64,000 bases of DNA. Source: Bacillus sp. es.034. Its GTDB lineage: Bacteria > Bacillota > Bacilli > Bacillales > Bacillaceae_B. Made by a program: the position numbers and the translations under genes. Of the stretch, positions 54,375 through 62,741 are shown one piece after another. The stretch is from the NCBI RefSeq assembly GCF_002563655.1, contig NZ_PDIY01000001.1, positions 62,001 through 126,000 on the forward strand. The letters run 5' to 3'. The notes under the pieces are model-generated. The model saw only the letters and a program-made list of their open reading frames with translations, was not told the origin of the DNA and made no database searches. Numbering within the stretch: the stretch's first letter is position 1; every line of letters starts with the position of its first letter.

Positions 54375-54411
54375 AGAGGTTCGTCCCTTTTTGAGGGACG
54401 GACCTCTTTTT
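54375..54411 (+). terminator. ahpCF terminator from a GGGACGGACC repeat
   Basis: AGAGGTTCGTCCCT pairs with AGGGACGGACCTCT (14 bp, one wobble) around TTTTG, then TTTT, 8 nt after the ahpF stop. Another copy half (GGAGGTCCGTCCCTC) follows at 54442-54457. Confidence 0.85.
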
Positions 54412-54459
54412 GTCTTGAGGGAAGATTCTTGTGAACGGGTTTGGAGGTCCGTCCCTCTC

Positions 54460-55317
54460 TTAAGACCCTCCCCAAAAATCCATGACGATACCGGCTTTGT
54501 CGTCGCTTTTTTTGAATCTTGGGTAGGTAATGCATTCGGGGTCTGATTCTTCGAGGTCGATCAGGTCGGCTGCATATTTCTCAATTCCTTTTTCAAGGAT
54601 GCTGTACGTTGTGTATTCCCAATAGGACTCTCCTTCTGGGATCGATTCCGTCGGGAGGAATAATCCGTCTGTCAAGAGGATCAGATGGGTCAGCCCGACC
54701 TTGTTGATCTTCCCATATTCAAAATACTTGACCGCTTCCGGCTCCCCGTTCAGGACTCCATATCCCCCTGCCGCATTACTCAGCTGCCTGTTCGCAATAA
54801 GCTGCTCCTTCACATGGGGCATGATTTCATCCTTCGTCCTGAACCCTCTCCGGATGCACTCCCTCCACATTTCAATCGCGGTTTCTTCGAGATGCTCTAC
54901 CTGCAGCCTCGTCAAGGGACGGACCTCGCCACTTTCATAGACGGCGAGGATCATACAATCCCCGGTTTGGATGAACTCGATCCCGCTATCCTGCACGCGG
55001 ACAGCTGCAAGGGCCGTCCCCCATAGCTGTTCCTTCTGATTACCGTTGATTTGATATTTTGTCATTTTCATATGTAAACGTTCATTGATCCTTGTTAATG
55101 CTTCTTATAGGGATTGATCCCCCGACTCAATGGATTCCAATGCATCCTTTACCGTATGGGAAGCGATGTAGCCACCTGTCAGATTATCTTTTGAGACGAA
55201 CGGAACGAGGGACGATACTCCGTCTGCGACACCGAATAGAGACTGGTGCTCATTGAAGATCAATGCATCTTCGTTTAAGGGTCCGTCCCCCTTGATGGTG
55301 ATGTGGTGCAGTTTCAT
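54460..55317 (-). pseudogene. Protein phosphatase 2C-type gene interrupted by an in-frame stop
   Basis: Two adjacent open frames on the minus strand belong to one reading frame: 55317-55108 and 55104-54460. The only break is TAA at 55105-55107. Across it the product would read SIESGDQSL-stop-EALTRINERLH, an uninterrupted helix of the PP2C fold. Motifs: NEDALIFNEHQSLFGVADGV (metal-binding Asp-Gly) in the first part; TGDCMILAVY and LLTDGLFLP in the second. The second part could be translated alone from ATG 55071 but lacks the N-terminal metal Asp, so catalysis is unlikely. Confidence 0.8.
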
Positions 55318-55373
55318 GTGTACACTTCCTTACTAGAAATATATTTTCGTGAAAAGGGCTCTCAGGAGTCACT

Positions 55374-55461
55374 TATCAGCGTTATTTTCAAGATATCAGC
55401 GGAAAATTGATTTTATCAGCGAAATTCCGATTATATCAGCGAATCTAGGAATATATCAGCG
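55374..55461. repeat. Five TATCAGCG units at exact 20-bp spacing
   Basis: TATCAGC occurs at 55374, 55394, 55414, 55434 and 55454, each followed by G. The 12 bases between copies vary in sequence but are A/T-rich. It lies between the PP2C pseudogene start and the Dph6-like gene end. A single related copy (TTATCAGCGATTCC) lies near 48337. Confidence 0.8.
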
Positions 55462-55476
55462 ATTCCTAAATCCGAC

Positions 55477-56157
55477 TCACTTCGGAACCACATCCCGAAA
55501 CAAAAAGCGATCCCGCCCCGTGACCACGTCCGGAGTCACTCTCTCCTCCCCAAGCTCGTACCGGATCGGAAACTCAAAGTTCGGACCGTCAAACACAAAC
55601 GTATGGAACTCCCCATTCTCCCCGCAGATATCACAGTTCTCAGGATAATCGCTTAGAAAATCCGCATCGTATACCCTACCTGCAAACGACCGATCCAGCT
55701 GTTCCATATCGATACAAGTGAGCACCGTCTTGAATCCACGCTCGATAAATTCACGACCCAGTTCTCCTACGTCCCTACCCCATAATGGGAAAATCGTCGT
55801 AATGCCTGTCCCTTCAAGCATCTCCTCCCGATATGCCCGTACATCCGCAAGATGAATATCTCCGAATACCATATGGGTGACCCCGTCTTCCAGCATCCTG
55901 GAAACGGCTTTCCCCATCCTCTCCTGATATACTTCATTCGGACAGTCCTGGGGGAGCCATACCTCACGCAGTGGAATGCCTAGAGACTTCGACTGCCGCT
56001 TCAACATCTCATACCGAACCCCGTGGATCGAGACCCGGTCGAACCCTTCCGTCAGCGTCACGAGGAGTGAATCCACCTCGTATTCAGGATTTTGTTGTAT
56101 GTTATATAATGCCAGAGTGGAATCCTTTCCACCGCTATATGCAATGACTGTTTTCAT
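55477..56157 (-). CDS. Dph6-type ATP pyrophosphatase (diphthine-ammonia-ligase-like)
   Basis: A 226-residue N-type ATP pyrophosphatase of the DUF71/MJ0570 family. The PP-loop is VIAYSGGKDSTLALY (about 4-18), followed by the conserved IHGVRYEMLKRQSKSLGIPL and the family motif FGDIHLADVRAYREE, then WGRDVGELGREFIERGF. Bacterial members probably amidate a small molecule rather than diphthine. ATG 56157 has GGGAGG close upstream; the ORF start at 56178 lacks one. Confidence 0.85.
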   Translation of the reverse strand: MKTVIAYSGGKDSTLALYNIQQNPEYEVDSLLVTLTEGFDRVSIHGVRYEMLKRQSKSLGIPLREVWLPQDCPNEVYQERMGKAVSRMLEDGVTHMVFGDIHLADVRAYREEMLEGTGITTIFPLWGRDVGELGREFIERGFKTVLTCIDMEQLDRSFAGRVYDADFLSDYPENCDICGENGEFHTFVFDGPNFEFPIRYELGEERVTPDVVTGRDRFLFRDVVPK

Positions 56158-56237
56158 GTTAGCCTCCCTAGTTTCCAATGAGTTTTCTCACTATTCATTA
56201 TTCCAAACCTTGACGGGGAACTCAAACTTCTTGGTAT

Positions 56238-56265
56238 AAAAAAAAGAGGCTGTGAAGCCCCTTTT
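56238..56265 (-). terminator. Terminator downstream of the NTF2-like gene
   Basis: On the minus strand, AAAAGGGGCT pairs with AGCCTCTTTT (one mismatch) around a TCAC loop, followed by T residues. It lies between the NTF2-like gene and the Dph6-like gene. Confidence 0.7.
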
Positions 56266-56320
56266 AGCCTTTTCCTCCGGCAAAATGCCGACTTCAGCAA
56301 AATATCCTCTCCCCACCCTT

Positions 56321-56385
56321 GAGGGACGGACCTCCAATTCCCAAACACCCCAACTCTTAGAGATCGATGTTGAGGTCCGTCCCTC
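56321..56385. repeat. GGGACGGACC inverted repeat
   Basis: GAGGGACGGACCTC (56321-56334) and GAGGTCCGTCCCTC (56372-56385) form a 14-bp perfect stem with a 37-nt loop. It is a class-two dispersed repeat in the 3' region of the NTF2-like gene. Confidence 0.75.
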
Positions 56386-56408
56386 TACCACCTTAAAAAT
56401 TCTCAGTA

Positions 56409-56798
56409 TTATACAGAAACCCTGGTCTCAATATAACTCCTCACCAGCTCCCAACCTTCTTCTCGTTTCTTAAAGGTGTCGAAGAACATATTCCCGGTTT
56501 CCATCGGTTTTCCGTTCTGTACGATGGTGGCGTAGAGGATCGCCATCGTTTCATCTTCTTTCAATGGAATGATCGACATTTCGCGGATGTCCCATTCTGC
56601 CTGTTGCCCTTTGACGTAGGCAAACCCCTGCTTCCAGCCTTCAACCGACTCCTCATATCCGAATGCCTCGATGTCTCCATCCCTGACTTCCCTCCCTTGA
56701 TAATCGGCGGAAATGAATGTCTCCAATTCTATGAGCGATGAATTCTTCCATGCCTGTATAAACGCGTCAAGAGCTGCTCTAAAGGATTGACTGTCCAT
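56409..56798 (-). CDS. NTF2-like / DUF4440-type protein
   Basis: A 129-residue alpha+beta barrel protein: FRAALDAFIQAWKNSSLIEL, FISADYQGREVRDGDIEAFG, and final strands MFFDTFKKREEGWELVRSYI. It resembles nuclear transport factor 2 family proteins of bacilli. No catalytic residues can be named. Monocistronic. Confidence 0.78.
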   Translation of the reverse strand: MDSQSFRAALDAFIQAWKNSSLIELETFISADYQGREVRDGDIEAFGYEESVEGWKQGFAYVKGQQAEWDIREMSIIPLKEDETMAILYATIVQNGKPMETGNMFFDTFKKREEGWELVRSYIETRVSV

Positions 56799-56911
56799 TG
56801 TAACCTCCTACACTTTGTTTCTACCAATTATTTCAAATCTCAGTCATAAACTCAACAAAGAAGCCCGACTCATACAGTCGAACTACTCCTAAACATTATG
56901 GTACAAACCAA

Positions 56912-57289
56912 CTACACGAGCGCCTTATTCCCCTTCACCATCCACATCAAAATTAATCCGTGAATCAAAGATACGAGCAACAGCGTCACGTATGGAGACA
57001 CTCCATCCCAGGCATCCACCACATACGGTTTGTCGGAGACTGCGATCACCACGATACCGGTCATAAGGATGAAGATTACCTGGTAGAATGCCGAAGGGTA
57101 CAGTCCACTTTTGTAGAAGGTTCCCCGGTGCAACCAAACCCCGACAAGAAATCCATTTAAAATCAGGGATGAGACCGCTGCAAGTAAGACCGTATTCCAA
57201 GATAGTGTGCTGCTTAGAATGTCCGTGAATCCGAATAGACTTAAACACATAAGCAGTGCACTCACCAATGAAAATAAAATCTTCTTCAA
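56912..57289 (-). CDS. Hypothetical membrane protein (four helices)
   Basis: A 125-residue protein starting MKKILFSLVSALLMC with about four membrane helices (8-25, 30-50, 68-88, 98-118) and almost no loops. The start is TTG 57289 with AGGGGGAG about 5 nt upstream; an alternative begins further upstream at 57310. Not recognised. Confidence 0.65.
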   Translation of the reverse strand: MKKILFSLVSALLMCLSLFGFTDILSSTLSWNTVLLAAVSSLILNGFLVGVWLHRGTFYKSGLYPSAFYQVIFILMTGIVVIAVSDKPYVVDAWDGVSPYVTLLLVSLIHGLILMWMVKGNKALV

Positions 57290-57451
57290 TTCGACTCCCC
57301 CTTTCCACATTCAGCTTTAGTGTAATTTTACACTTAAAGAGGGTTATTTTCCATATTTTTCTTAAAAGAGAAACCGAATGTGCTGTCCCCCGTTTAGTAT
57401 GATTCTTATAGGGAAACACACAACTACAACCAACTAAAGGAGGAATTCATT

Positions 57452-57754
57452 ATCGCACACGATCCAAAACAAGCAGCGGCAAAAATGAATGAAGACAAAA
57501 AGGAAGAGATTATGCAGCATTTCGATTCGTTCAAGGACTACTTGGGTAATCAGGTTCAGAAGGGTGAAAAGCTGGGTCTAGGAGAGGAAGCTCTATCGAA
57601 AGGGGCTAAGCGCGTGGCCGATTATTTAGCGGAGCATGAGGAACCGCGTAACCGGGAGCAGAAGGTGCTGAATGAGATGTGGCATGTAGCCAACAAGGAA
57701 GAGCGTGAGCATATGGCTCATGTGTTAGTAAAACTTGCTGATCAAACCAATTAA
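57452..57754 (+). CDS. DUF3243 family protein with apparent ATC start codon
   Basis: A 100-residue helical protein. HFDSFKDYLGNQVQKGEKLG (about 22-41) and NEMWHVANKEEREHMAHVLV fit DUF3243 of bacilli. The first in-frame ATG (57485) lacks a ribosome binding site, whereas AAAGGAGG (57436-57443) is 8 nt before ATC 57452, from which the protein would begin (M)AHDPKQAAAKM, an N-terminus like that of relatives. I therefore propose initiation at ATC, or a mutated ATG. The ATG 57485 product of 89 residues is the alternative. Confidence 0.75.
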   Translation: MAHDPKQAAAKMNEDKKEEIMQHFDSFKDYLGNQVQKGEKLGLGEEALSKGAKRVADYLAEHEEPRNREQKVLNEMWHVANKEEREHMAHVLVKLADQTN

Positions 57755-57766
57755 AGAACACAGTTC

Positions 57767-57798
57767 TGAGCCCCCACTGAGTGATCTTTGGGGGCTTT
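57767..57798 (+). terminator. Terminator between DUF3243 and PAS-STAS genes
   Basis: AGCCCCCA pairs with TGGGGGCT (8 bp) around a 12-nt loop, followed by TTTCCT on the plus strand. It lies between two convergent genes. Confidence 0.75.
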
Positions 57799-57806
57799 TC
57801 CTATGA

Positions 57807-58574
57807 TTAATGTTGTTCTTGTAAGACCATGCCGATTTGCGCCAGGGCTTCTTTCACGGTAGCCACCGTTGGGATCGTGGATAAATCGACACCCACCTCG
57901 ATCGCTTCAACGGCTAATTCCGGTCTTATTCCTGATATGATGGAGTGCACACCTAGAAGGGATAATACGTTCGTGACCTTGAAGAGATAATCGATGACCA
58001 TGCGATCAAGCGTATAAACACCGGAGAAATCGATGATTAAGCGATTAACGTTTTGATCCTTCACTTTGCACGGAATTAAATCGAGGAGGGTCATGGCTTT
58101 CTCTTGATCTATTTTTCCTCTTAGGGGAAGAACGGCCACATCATCGATCAATGGTACGAGGGTCGCAGATAATTCATTGATTTCCTCATTCATGTCCTGC
58201 TGATTCTTTTCTGTTTCTTTCCGCTTGGTGATGTCCCAGACGTAGGTTTGAATGGCCATTGTATCCCCTACTTTGACAGGGTGACAATATAACTCGACCT
58301 CTACCTTTGTCCCATCCATCCGATACACTGTTTCTTCAATGATATCTGCAGGCTTTCCATACGCAGATTGAATTCTCCGACTGATGGCTGCCTTTGAGCT
58401 TTCCTGGAAAATATCGAGGGGACTCGCACCGATCATGCTTTCTTTGTTGCTTCTGAAGAACTCTTCCGCTGCATGATTTATATACAGGACCTTATAGTCC
58501 GTGTGAATAATGAGTGGATCCCGTGAATATTCCATCACTTCTTTATAATCTATTTCTGCAACTGAAACATTCAC
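57807..58574 (-). CDS. PAS-STAS domain protein (RsbR-like)
   Basis: A 255-residue cytosolic protein: a PAS sensor (about 8-115: MEYSRDPLIIHTDYKVLYIN and VWDITKRKETEKNQQ), a linker helix, then a STAS domain (about 140-250: VLPLRGKIDQEKAMTLLDLI, LIIDFSGVYTLDRMVIDYLF). In RsbR proteins the first half is a non-haem globin, so this is a PAS variant of stressosome-type proteins. The Ser/Thr in DFSG-x-YTLD could be a phosphorylation site. Possible input to sigma-B. Confidence 0.85.
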   Translation of the reverse strand: MNVSVAEIDYKEVMEYSRDPLIIHTDYKVLYINHAAEEFFRSNKESMIGASPLDIFQESSKAAISRRIQSAYGKPADIIEETVYRMDGTKVEVELYCHPVKVGDTMAIQTYVWDITKRKETEKNQQDMNEEINELSATLVPLIDDVAVLPLRGKIDQEKAMTLLDLIPCKVKDQNVNRLIIDFSGVYTLDRMVIDYLFKVTNVLSLLGVHSIISGIRPELAVEAIEVGVDLSTIPTVATVKEALAQIGMVLQEQH

Positions 58575-58682
58575 ATTATCACTCCTTTTCCTTCTACGAT
58601 ACAGGTTGTTTTACTAGATAGCAAGGAGATGGTATCTGTTACCATTCTGCCAGCTCACCTACCGGCCAACGTTTTTTTGATC

Positions 58683-58952
58683 TCACAGTCCAGGGTATCC
58701 CCATAATCCGAGGTCGAACCCGAGCCCGTCCAGATTTGCCGCAACGATGATCCATACCAGTCCGAGAAATAGAAGTTTAGGCTTATTCGTTTCGTTTCTC
58801 GTTAAACGGATAAATAACACCCAGGTCAAGATAAAGAGAATGAGAATAAACCACCAGCGTGGAGACAGGAAACAATGATCCAGCCAATAGTTGATATTTT
58901 CCCGTGTCACTTCCAGAGACTTTTCCCTTAATTGATCATAACGTTCATCCAT
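58683..58952 (-). CDS. Small membrane protein, probable truncated CBO0543-like
   Basis: An 89-residue protein: amphipathic N-terminus MDERYDQLREKSLEVTRENI, then two hydrophobic helices (about 32-52 and 60-75) and an end LDGLGFDLGLWGYPGL. The GLWGYP end matches an internal motif of the CBO0543 family, whose members are about twice as long, so the gene may be truncated here. Ribosome binding site AAAGGAG is present. A terminator hairpin ends immediately upstream of that site. Confidence 0.6.
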   Translation of the reverse strand: MDERYDQLREKSLEVTRENINYWLDHCFLSPRWWFILILFILTWVLFIRLTRNETNKPKLLFLGLVWIIVAANLDGLGFDLGLWGYPGL

Positions 58953-58966
58953 ACACTATCTCCTTT

Positions 58967-58999
58967 AAAAAAAGCCCTCAAAGATGATCTAAGAGGGCT
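58967..58999 (-). terminator. Terminator-like hairpin abutting a ribosome binding site
   Basis: On the minus strand AGCCCTC pairs with GAGGGCT around a 13-nt loop and is followed by seven T, then AAAGGAG of the CBO0543-like gene. The only gene downstream is that one, so this could be an attenuator in its leader. A -10-like TATAAT lies at 59018-59030 on the same strand. Confidence 0.6.
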
Positions 59000-59200
59000 C
59001 TGAATGCAGGATATTTCCTTCGATTATAGTGTGTGCCAATGAAGAGTATTTATTCTCCGTCATGATACAAATTCCCTAATCTCAACTATTTTCTAAATCT
59101 TTCGTTTAATCTGCGGAAATTAGAGGTAGGGTATGTATGGGAAGGCTTACGTCCTTTTTTTCAGGGACGGACCTTGCGAAATGATGAAAGGGGGATTTCC

Positions 59201-60190
59201 ATGAAGCGTCTTTGTTTCGGTATCTTGCTCACCGTATTGTTCCTCACCGGCTGCAGTTCCTTAAAGGTACTCGACCCGAAAGGTACGGTTGCAGAACTTC
59301 AATTGAACTTATTCCAAATTTCCATTGCAATCATGTTGTTCGTCTTTTTTGTCGTGTTTTCCATGTTCGTGTACTTCACATGGAAGTACCGGGAAACACC
59401 GGAGCGCCGCCACGTCAATCCTTCTTATGTGAAAGGGAATAGGAAGCTTGAAGTCATGTGGACTGTCATTCCGATTCTATTATTGGTGATCCTCGCCGTC
59501 CCTACGGTAAAAGGTACCTTTTCCCTCGCCGAATCGGATGAGACCAGTGAAAACCCACTGACAATCGAGGTGACGGGACATCAATATTGGTGGGAGGTCC
59601 ACTATCCCGATCAGGGCATTACCCTGACAAATGAAGCATACATACCAGTGGACCAGCCTGTCGTGTTCCAATTAAAATCCGCCGATGTCATCCATTCCTT
59701 CTGGATGCCGAGGCTTGGTGGAAAAAAAGATCTCATACCAGGAAAGACGAATACTCTGACGCTGAATGCCTCAGAGGAAGGCGTCTACAAAGGACAATGT
59801 GCAGAGCTCTGCGGGGCTTCCCATTCCTATATGAGATTCCAGGTTCACGCAGTCGGGAAACAGGAGTTCAGTCAGTGGGTCGATCAACTGTCTCAGGTAA
59901 AGGCATCTGAAAATCTTGATCCGACAGCTGAAAAAGGAAAGAAACTATTTATCTCCAAGTGTTTGACCTGTCATGCGGTTTCGCCTTCAGAAAGAAGCGA
60001 GGGTCCGAATCTTGCCGGATTTGCAGATAATGAGCGGATAGGCAATGTCCTTTCGAACACGGACGAAAATGTAGAGAAATGGATCAAAGATTCGTCCTCT
60101 TTCAAACCGGACGTCAACATGCCTCCATTTCCTGACCTGACAGAAGAAGACCTTAACGCATTAAGCACGTATCTTTCCCAATTAGAATAG
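59201..60190 (+). CDS. coxB: Cytochrome c oxidase subunit II with fused cytochrome c domain
   Basis: A 329-residue lipoprotein-type subunit II: signal LLTVLFLTGCSS (lipobox LTGC), two membrane helices (about 35-60 and 85-105), a CuA domain with TGHQYWWEVHYPD and the copper ligands in GQCAELCGASHSYMRF (about 205-220), and a C-terminal cytochrome c with haem site CLTCH (about 259-263) and Met ligand region VNMPPFP. It accepts electrons from cytochrome c or menaquinol chains (caa3 type). ATG 59201 follows AAAGGGGG. First of four oxidase genes. Confidence 0.95.
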   Translation: MKRLCFGILLTVLFLTGCSSLKVLDPKGTVAELQLNLFQISIAIMLFVFFVVFSMFVYFTWKYRETPERRHVNPSYVKGNRKLEVMWTVIPILLLVILAVPTVKGTFSLAESDETSENPLTIEVTGHQYWWEVHYPDQGITLTNEAYIPVDQPVVFQLKSADVIHSFWMPRLGGKKDLIPGKTNTLTLNASEEGVYKGQCAELCGASHSYMRFQVHAVGKQEFSQWVDQLSQVKASENLDPTAEKGKKLFISKCLTCHAVSPSERSEGPNLAGFADNERIGNVLSNTDENVEKWIKDSSSFKPDVNMPPFPDLTEEDLNALSTYLSQLE

Positions 60191-60202
60191 GAGGTGGAGT
60201 AT

Positions 60203-62158
60203 ATGGATATCAAGTACACCCTTTTCGGACGGGAATTCGTATTCCCCTCTGATATCATCGCGGCAGACATCTCGATCATCCTGATGGCATTGACTGCCCT
60301 GTTTTTATTAACACGTTATAAAAAGTGGAAGTGGGCCTGGGACTGGGCAACTTCCACTCACCATCATAAAGTAGGGATTTTATATCTTGCGGCAGGAGGG
60401 GCCTTCTTTCTTCGCGGTGGTCTTGATGCCCTAATCATACGGCTTCAGCTCGCACTTCCGGAGAATCAGTTCTGGGTCTTCCAGGGTGAAAAGTATAACC
60501 AAATGATGACCACTCACGGTACGACGATGATCTTCTTCGTCGCCATGCCATTATTGATCGGGCTGATGAATGTGGCCGTCCCCCTTCAAATCGGGGCGAG
60601 GGACTTGGCGTTCCCCCACCTCAACTTGTTGAGCTTTTGGCTGTTTCTCGTCGGCGGGGCATTGGTCAATATCAGCTTCGTGCTCGGTGGATCGCCTTCT
60701 GCGGGCTGGACGGGCTTTGCTCCCTTAAGCCTGGATGTATATACCCCGGGTCCCGGTCTCGATTATTATGCCATCGGGATCCAGATCGCCGGAGCAGGGA
60801 CGATCATGTCCGCCATTAACTTCCTGGTGACAATCATTCGCAAACGGGCTCCAGGGCTTACTTTTATGAGGATGCCGTTATTTACGTGGTCCTCCTTTGT
60901 TACATCGATCCTGATTTTATTCGCCTTTCCCGCCCTGACCGTCGCCCTGTTACTACTGACGATGGACCGGGTGTATGGAACGGCTTTTCTGACGGGGACA
61001 GAGGGAAACCCGATCATATGGCAGCACTTATTCTGGATCTTCGGTCATCCGGAAGTATATATTTTGATTTTGCCGGCGTTCGGCATCTTTTCCGATGTGA
61101 TCACTACTTTCTCCAGACGCAATCTGTTTGCCTATCCGGCCATGGTGTTTGCCCTCGTCCTGATTGGGTTCCTCGGATTCATGGTGTGGATCCATCATAT
61201 GTTCACCGTGGGGCTCGGGCCGATCTCAAACGCCATCTTTGCCCTGTCGACCATGTCGATTGCGGTCCCGACGGGAATCAAGGTGTTCAACTGGCTCTTC
61301 ACGCTGCGGGGAGGGGTCATCCGCTTTAAGACCGCCATGTTGTTTTCACTGGCGTTCATCCCTACCTTCCTCATCGGCGGAGCCACGGGTGTCATGCTTT
61401 CATCGGCCCCTGCAGATTATCAGTACCATGACAGTTATTTTGTCGTCGGTCACTTTCACTATGTGATCGTCGGTGGGACTGTCCTCGGAATCTTTGCAGG
61501 AGTGTATTACTGGTGGCCGAAAATGTTCGGCTTCCTGCTTAATGAAGTTTTGGGAAAATGGCATTTCTGGCTGTTCACCATCGGCTTTCATGTCACCTTC
61601 TTCCCGATGCATCTGATGGGATTGAACGGGATGCCCCGCCGTGTGTTTACGTATTTAAAAAGTGATGGATTAGGAACATTGAATCTCATCAGTACAATCG
61701 GAGCCTTCCTCATGGCGCTGGCCGTGATGATCTTTCTCTGGAACATTTTCTGGAGTTACCGGAATGAAAAGCGGGACCTCACCGGTGACCCGTGGGAGGG
61801 ACGGACCCTTGAATGGTCGATTCCGTCGCCGCCTCCTCTGGGCAATTTCATCAATCGTCCCCTCGTCACCACGGTCGATCAGCTGTGGTATGAGAAGCAG
61901 GAAGGGGATGGAACCATTCGAATGGCAGAGGAAGAAGACGTCATTTACGTATCGAATCCTACGGCACAGCCACTGATGCTCGCAGGAGCCCTGTTCGTCT
62001 CTTCCTTTGGCTTCATCTTTGGATTTCCACCCCTGCAATGGTTCGGTTTTGCCAGTGTAATCGGAATGTTGGCGCTTCGCTCTTTCACTGCCGGTCGCAC
62101 ATGGACGCCTTATACGCCTGATGAACTCCGGGCAGAAAGGAGGAAAGGGTCCCAATGA
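60203..62158 (+). CDS. ctaD: Cytochrome oxidase subunit I (QoxB-like sequence)
   Basis: A 651-residue haem-copper oxidase core with about 14 membrane helices. Visible haem/CuB ligands: the TTHGTTMIFF His, GHPEVYILILPAFGIF (CuB His and covalently linked Tyr region), WIHHMF and the VGHFHYVIVGG pair. The sequence, including WEGRTLEW after the 12th helix and extra C-terminal helices, is closer to the aa3-600 quinol oxidase QoxB than to typical CtaD. It overlaps subunit III by 4 nt. ATG 60203 has GGAGG upstream. Confidence 0.93.
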   Translation: MDIKYTLFGREFVFPSDIIAADISIILMALTALFLLTRYKKWKWAWDWATSTHHHKVGILYLAAGGAFFLRGGLDALIIRLQLALPENQFWVFQGEKYNQMMTTHGTTMIFFVAMPLLIGLMNVAVPLQIGARDLAFPHLNLLSFWLFLVGGALVNISFVLGGSPSAGWTGFAPLSLDVYTPGPGLDYYAIGIQIAGAGTIMSAINFLVTIIRKRAPGLTFMRMPLFTWSSFVTSILILFAFPALTVALLLLTMDRVYGTAFLTGTEGNPIIWQHLFWIFGHPEVYILILPAFGIFSDVITTFSRRNLFAYPAMVFALVLIGFLGFMVWIHHMFTVGLGPISNAIFALSTMSIAVPTGIKVFNWLFTLRGGVIRFKTAMLFSLAFIPTFLIGGATGVMLSSAPADYQYHDSYFVVGHFHYVIVGGTVLGIFAGVYYWWPKMFGFLLNEVLGKWHFWLFTIGFHVTFFPMHLMGLNGMPRRVFTYLKSDGLGTLNLISTIGAFLMALAVMIFLWNIFWSYRNEKRDLTGDPWEGRTLEWSIPSPPPLGNFINRPLVTTVDQLWYEKQEGDGTIRMAEEEDVIYVSNPTAQPLMLAGALFVSSFGFIFGFPPLQWFGFASVIGMLALRSFTAGRTWTPYTPDELRAERRKGSQ

Positions 62159-62739
62159 ATCAACACGCATTCGAAATCGATCAACAGCAGGACAAGAAGC
62201 TCGCCATGTGGTTCTTTATTGCCGCGGAGGTTGTCATCTTCGCCTCCCTTTTCGGGGTGTATCTAACCCTCAAATCCCATCTATCAGACGGTCCATCCAG
62301 TGAAGAAATGCTGGAGTTGAAGAGTGTCGTGATCTCGACGGTCCTTCTTCTATCAAGCAGCTTCACCATCTATGCCTGTGTCAGCTCGAGTGAAAAGGGA
62401 AAAACGAAGCAGACGCTCCTTCTATTACTACTGACCCTTCTCCTAGGAGGCATCTTTTTGATAATGGAAGCAAGGGAGTTCTTCCATTATCATGAAAAAG
62501 GTTTTGAACTGGACACCAGTCCATTCCTATCCTCCTTTTATCTACTGGTCGGGACCCACGGAATGCATGTCCTGGCAGGAGTCATCTGGATGGGGATCTT
62601 ACTCATCCACTTTGGGGTAAAAGGGGTTTGCCGGGAAACATCCTCAAGACTTTCGGTGTTCTCCCTTTATTGGCACTTCGTGGATCTCGTATGGGTCTTG
62701 ATCTTCACCCTCGTCTATCTGTTTGGAAAGGTGGGATAA
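62155..62739 (+). CDS. Cytochrome oxidase subunit III
   Basis: A 194-residue membrane protein with five helices. LAMWFFIAAEVVIFASLFGV (about 18-37), TSPFLSSFYLLVGTHGMHVL and SLYWHFVDLVWVLIFTLVYL are the family pattern. Starts in the ATGA overlap with subunit I. It stabilises the core enzyme. Confidence 0.92.
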   Translation: MNQHAFEIDQQQDKKLAMWFFIAAEVVIFASLFGVYLTLKSHLSDGPSSEEMLELKSVVISTVLLLSSSFTIYACVSSSEKGKTKQTLLLLLLTLLLGGIFLIMEAREFFHYHEKGFELDTSPFLSSFYLLVGTHGMHVLAGVIWMGILLIHFGVKGVCRETSSRLSVFSLYWHFVDLVWVLIFTLVYLFGKVG

Positions 62740-62741
62740 GT

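Noticed and set aside
55374-55461. CRISPR array
   Set aside because: Repeat unit is only 8 bp with 12-bp spacers and there are no cas genes nearby.
56925-57419. 164-residue open frame overlapping the four-helix membrane protein gene
   Set aside because: Out of frame with the hydrophobic protein and without a site; the membrane protein is the better call.
61795-61810. GGGACGGACC motif inside the subunit I gene
   Set aside because: It encodes the conserved W-x-GRTL protein motif, so it is explained by coding constraint.
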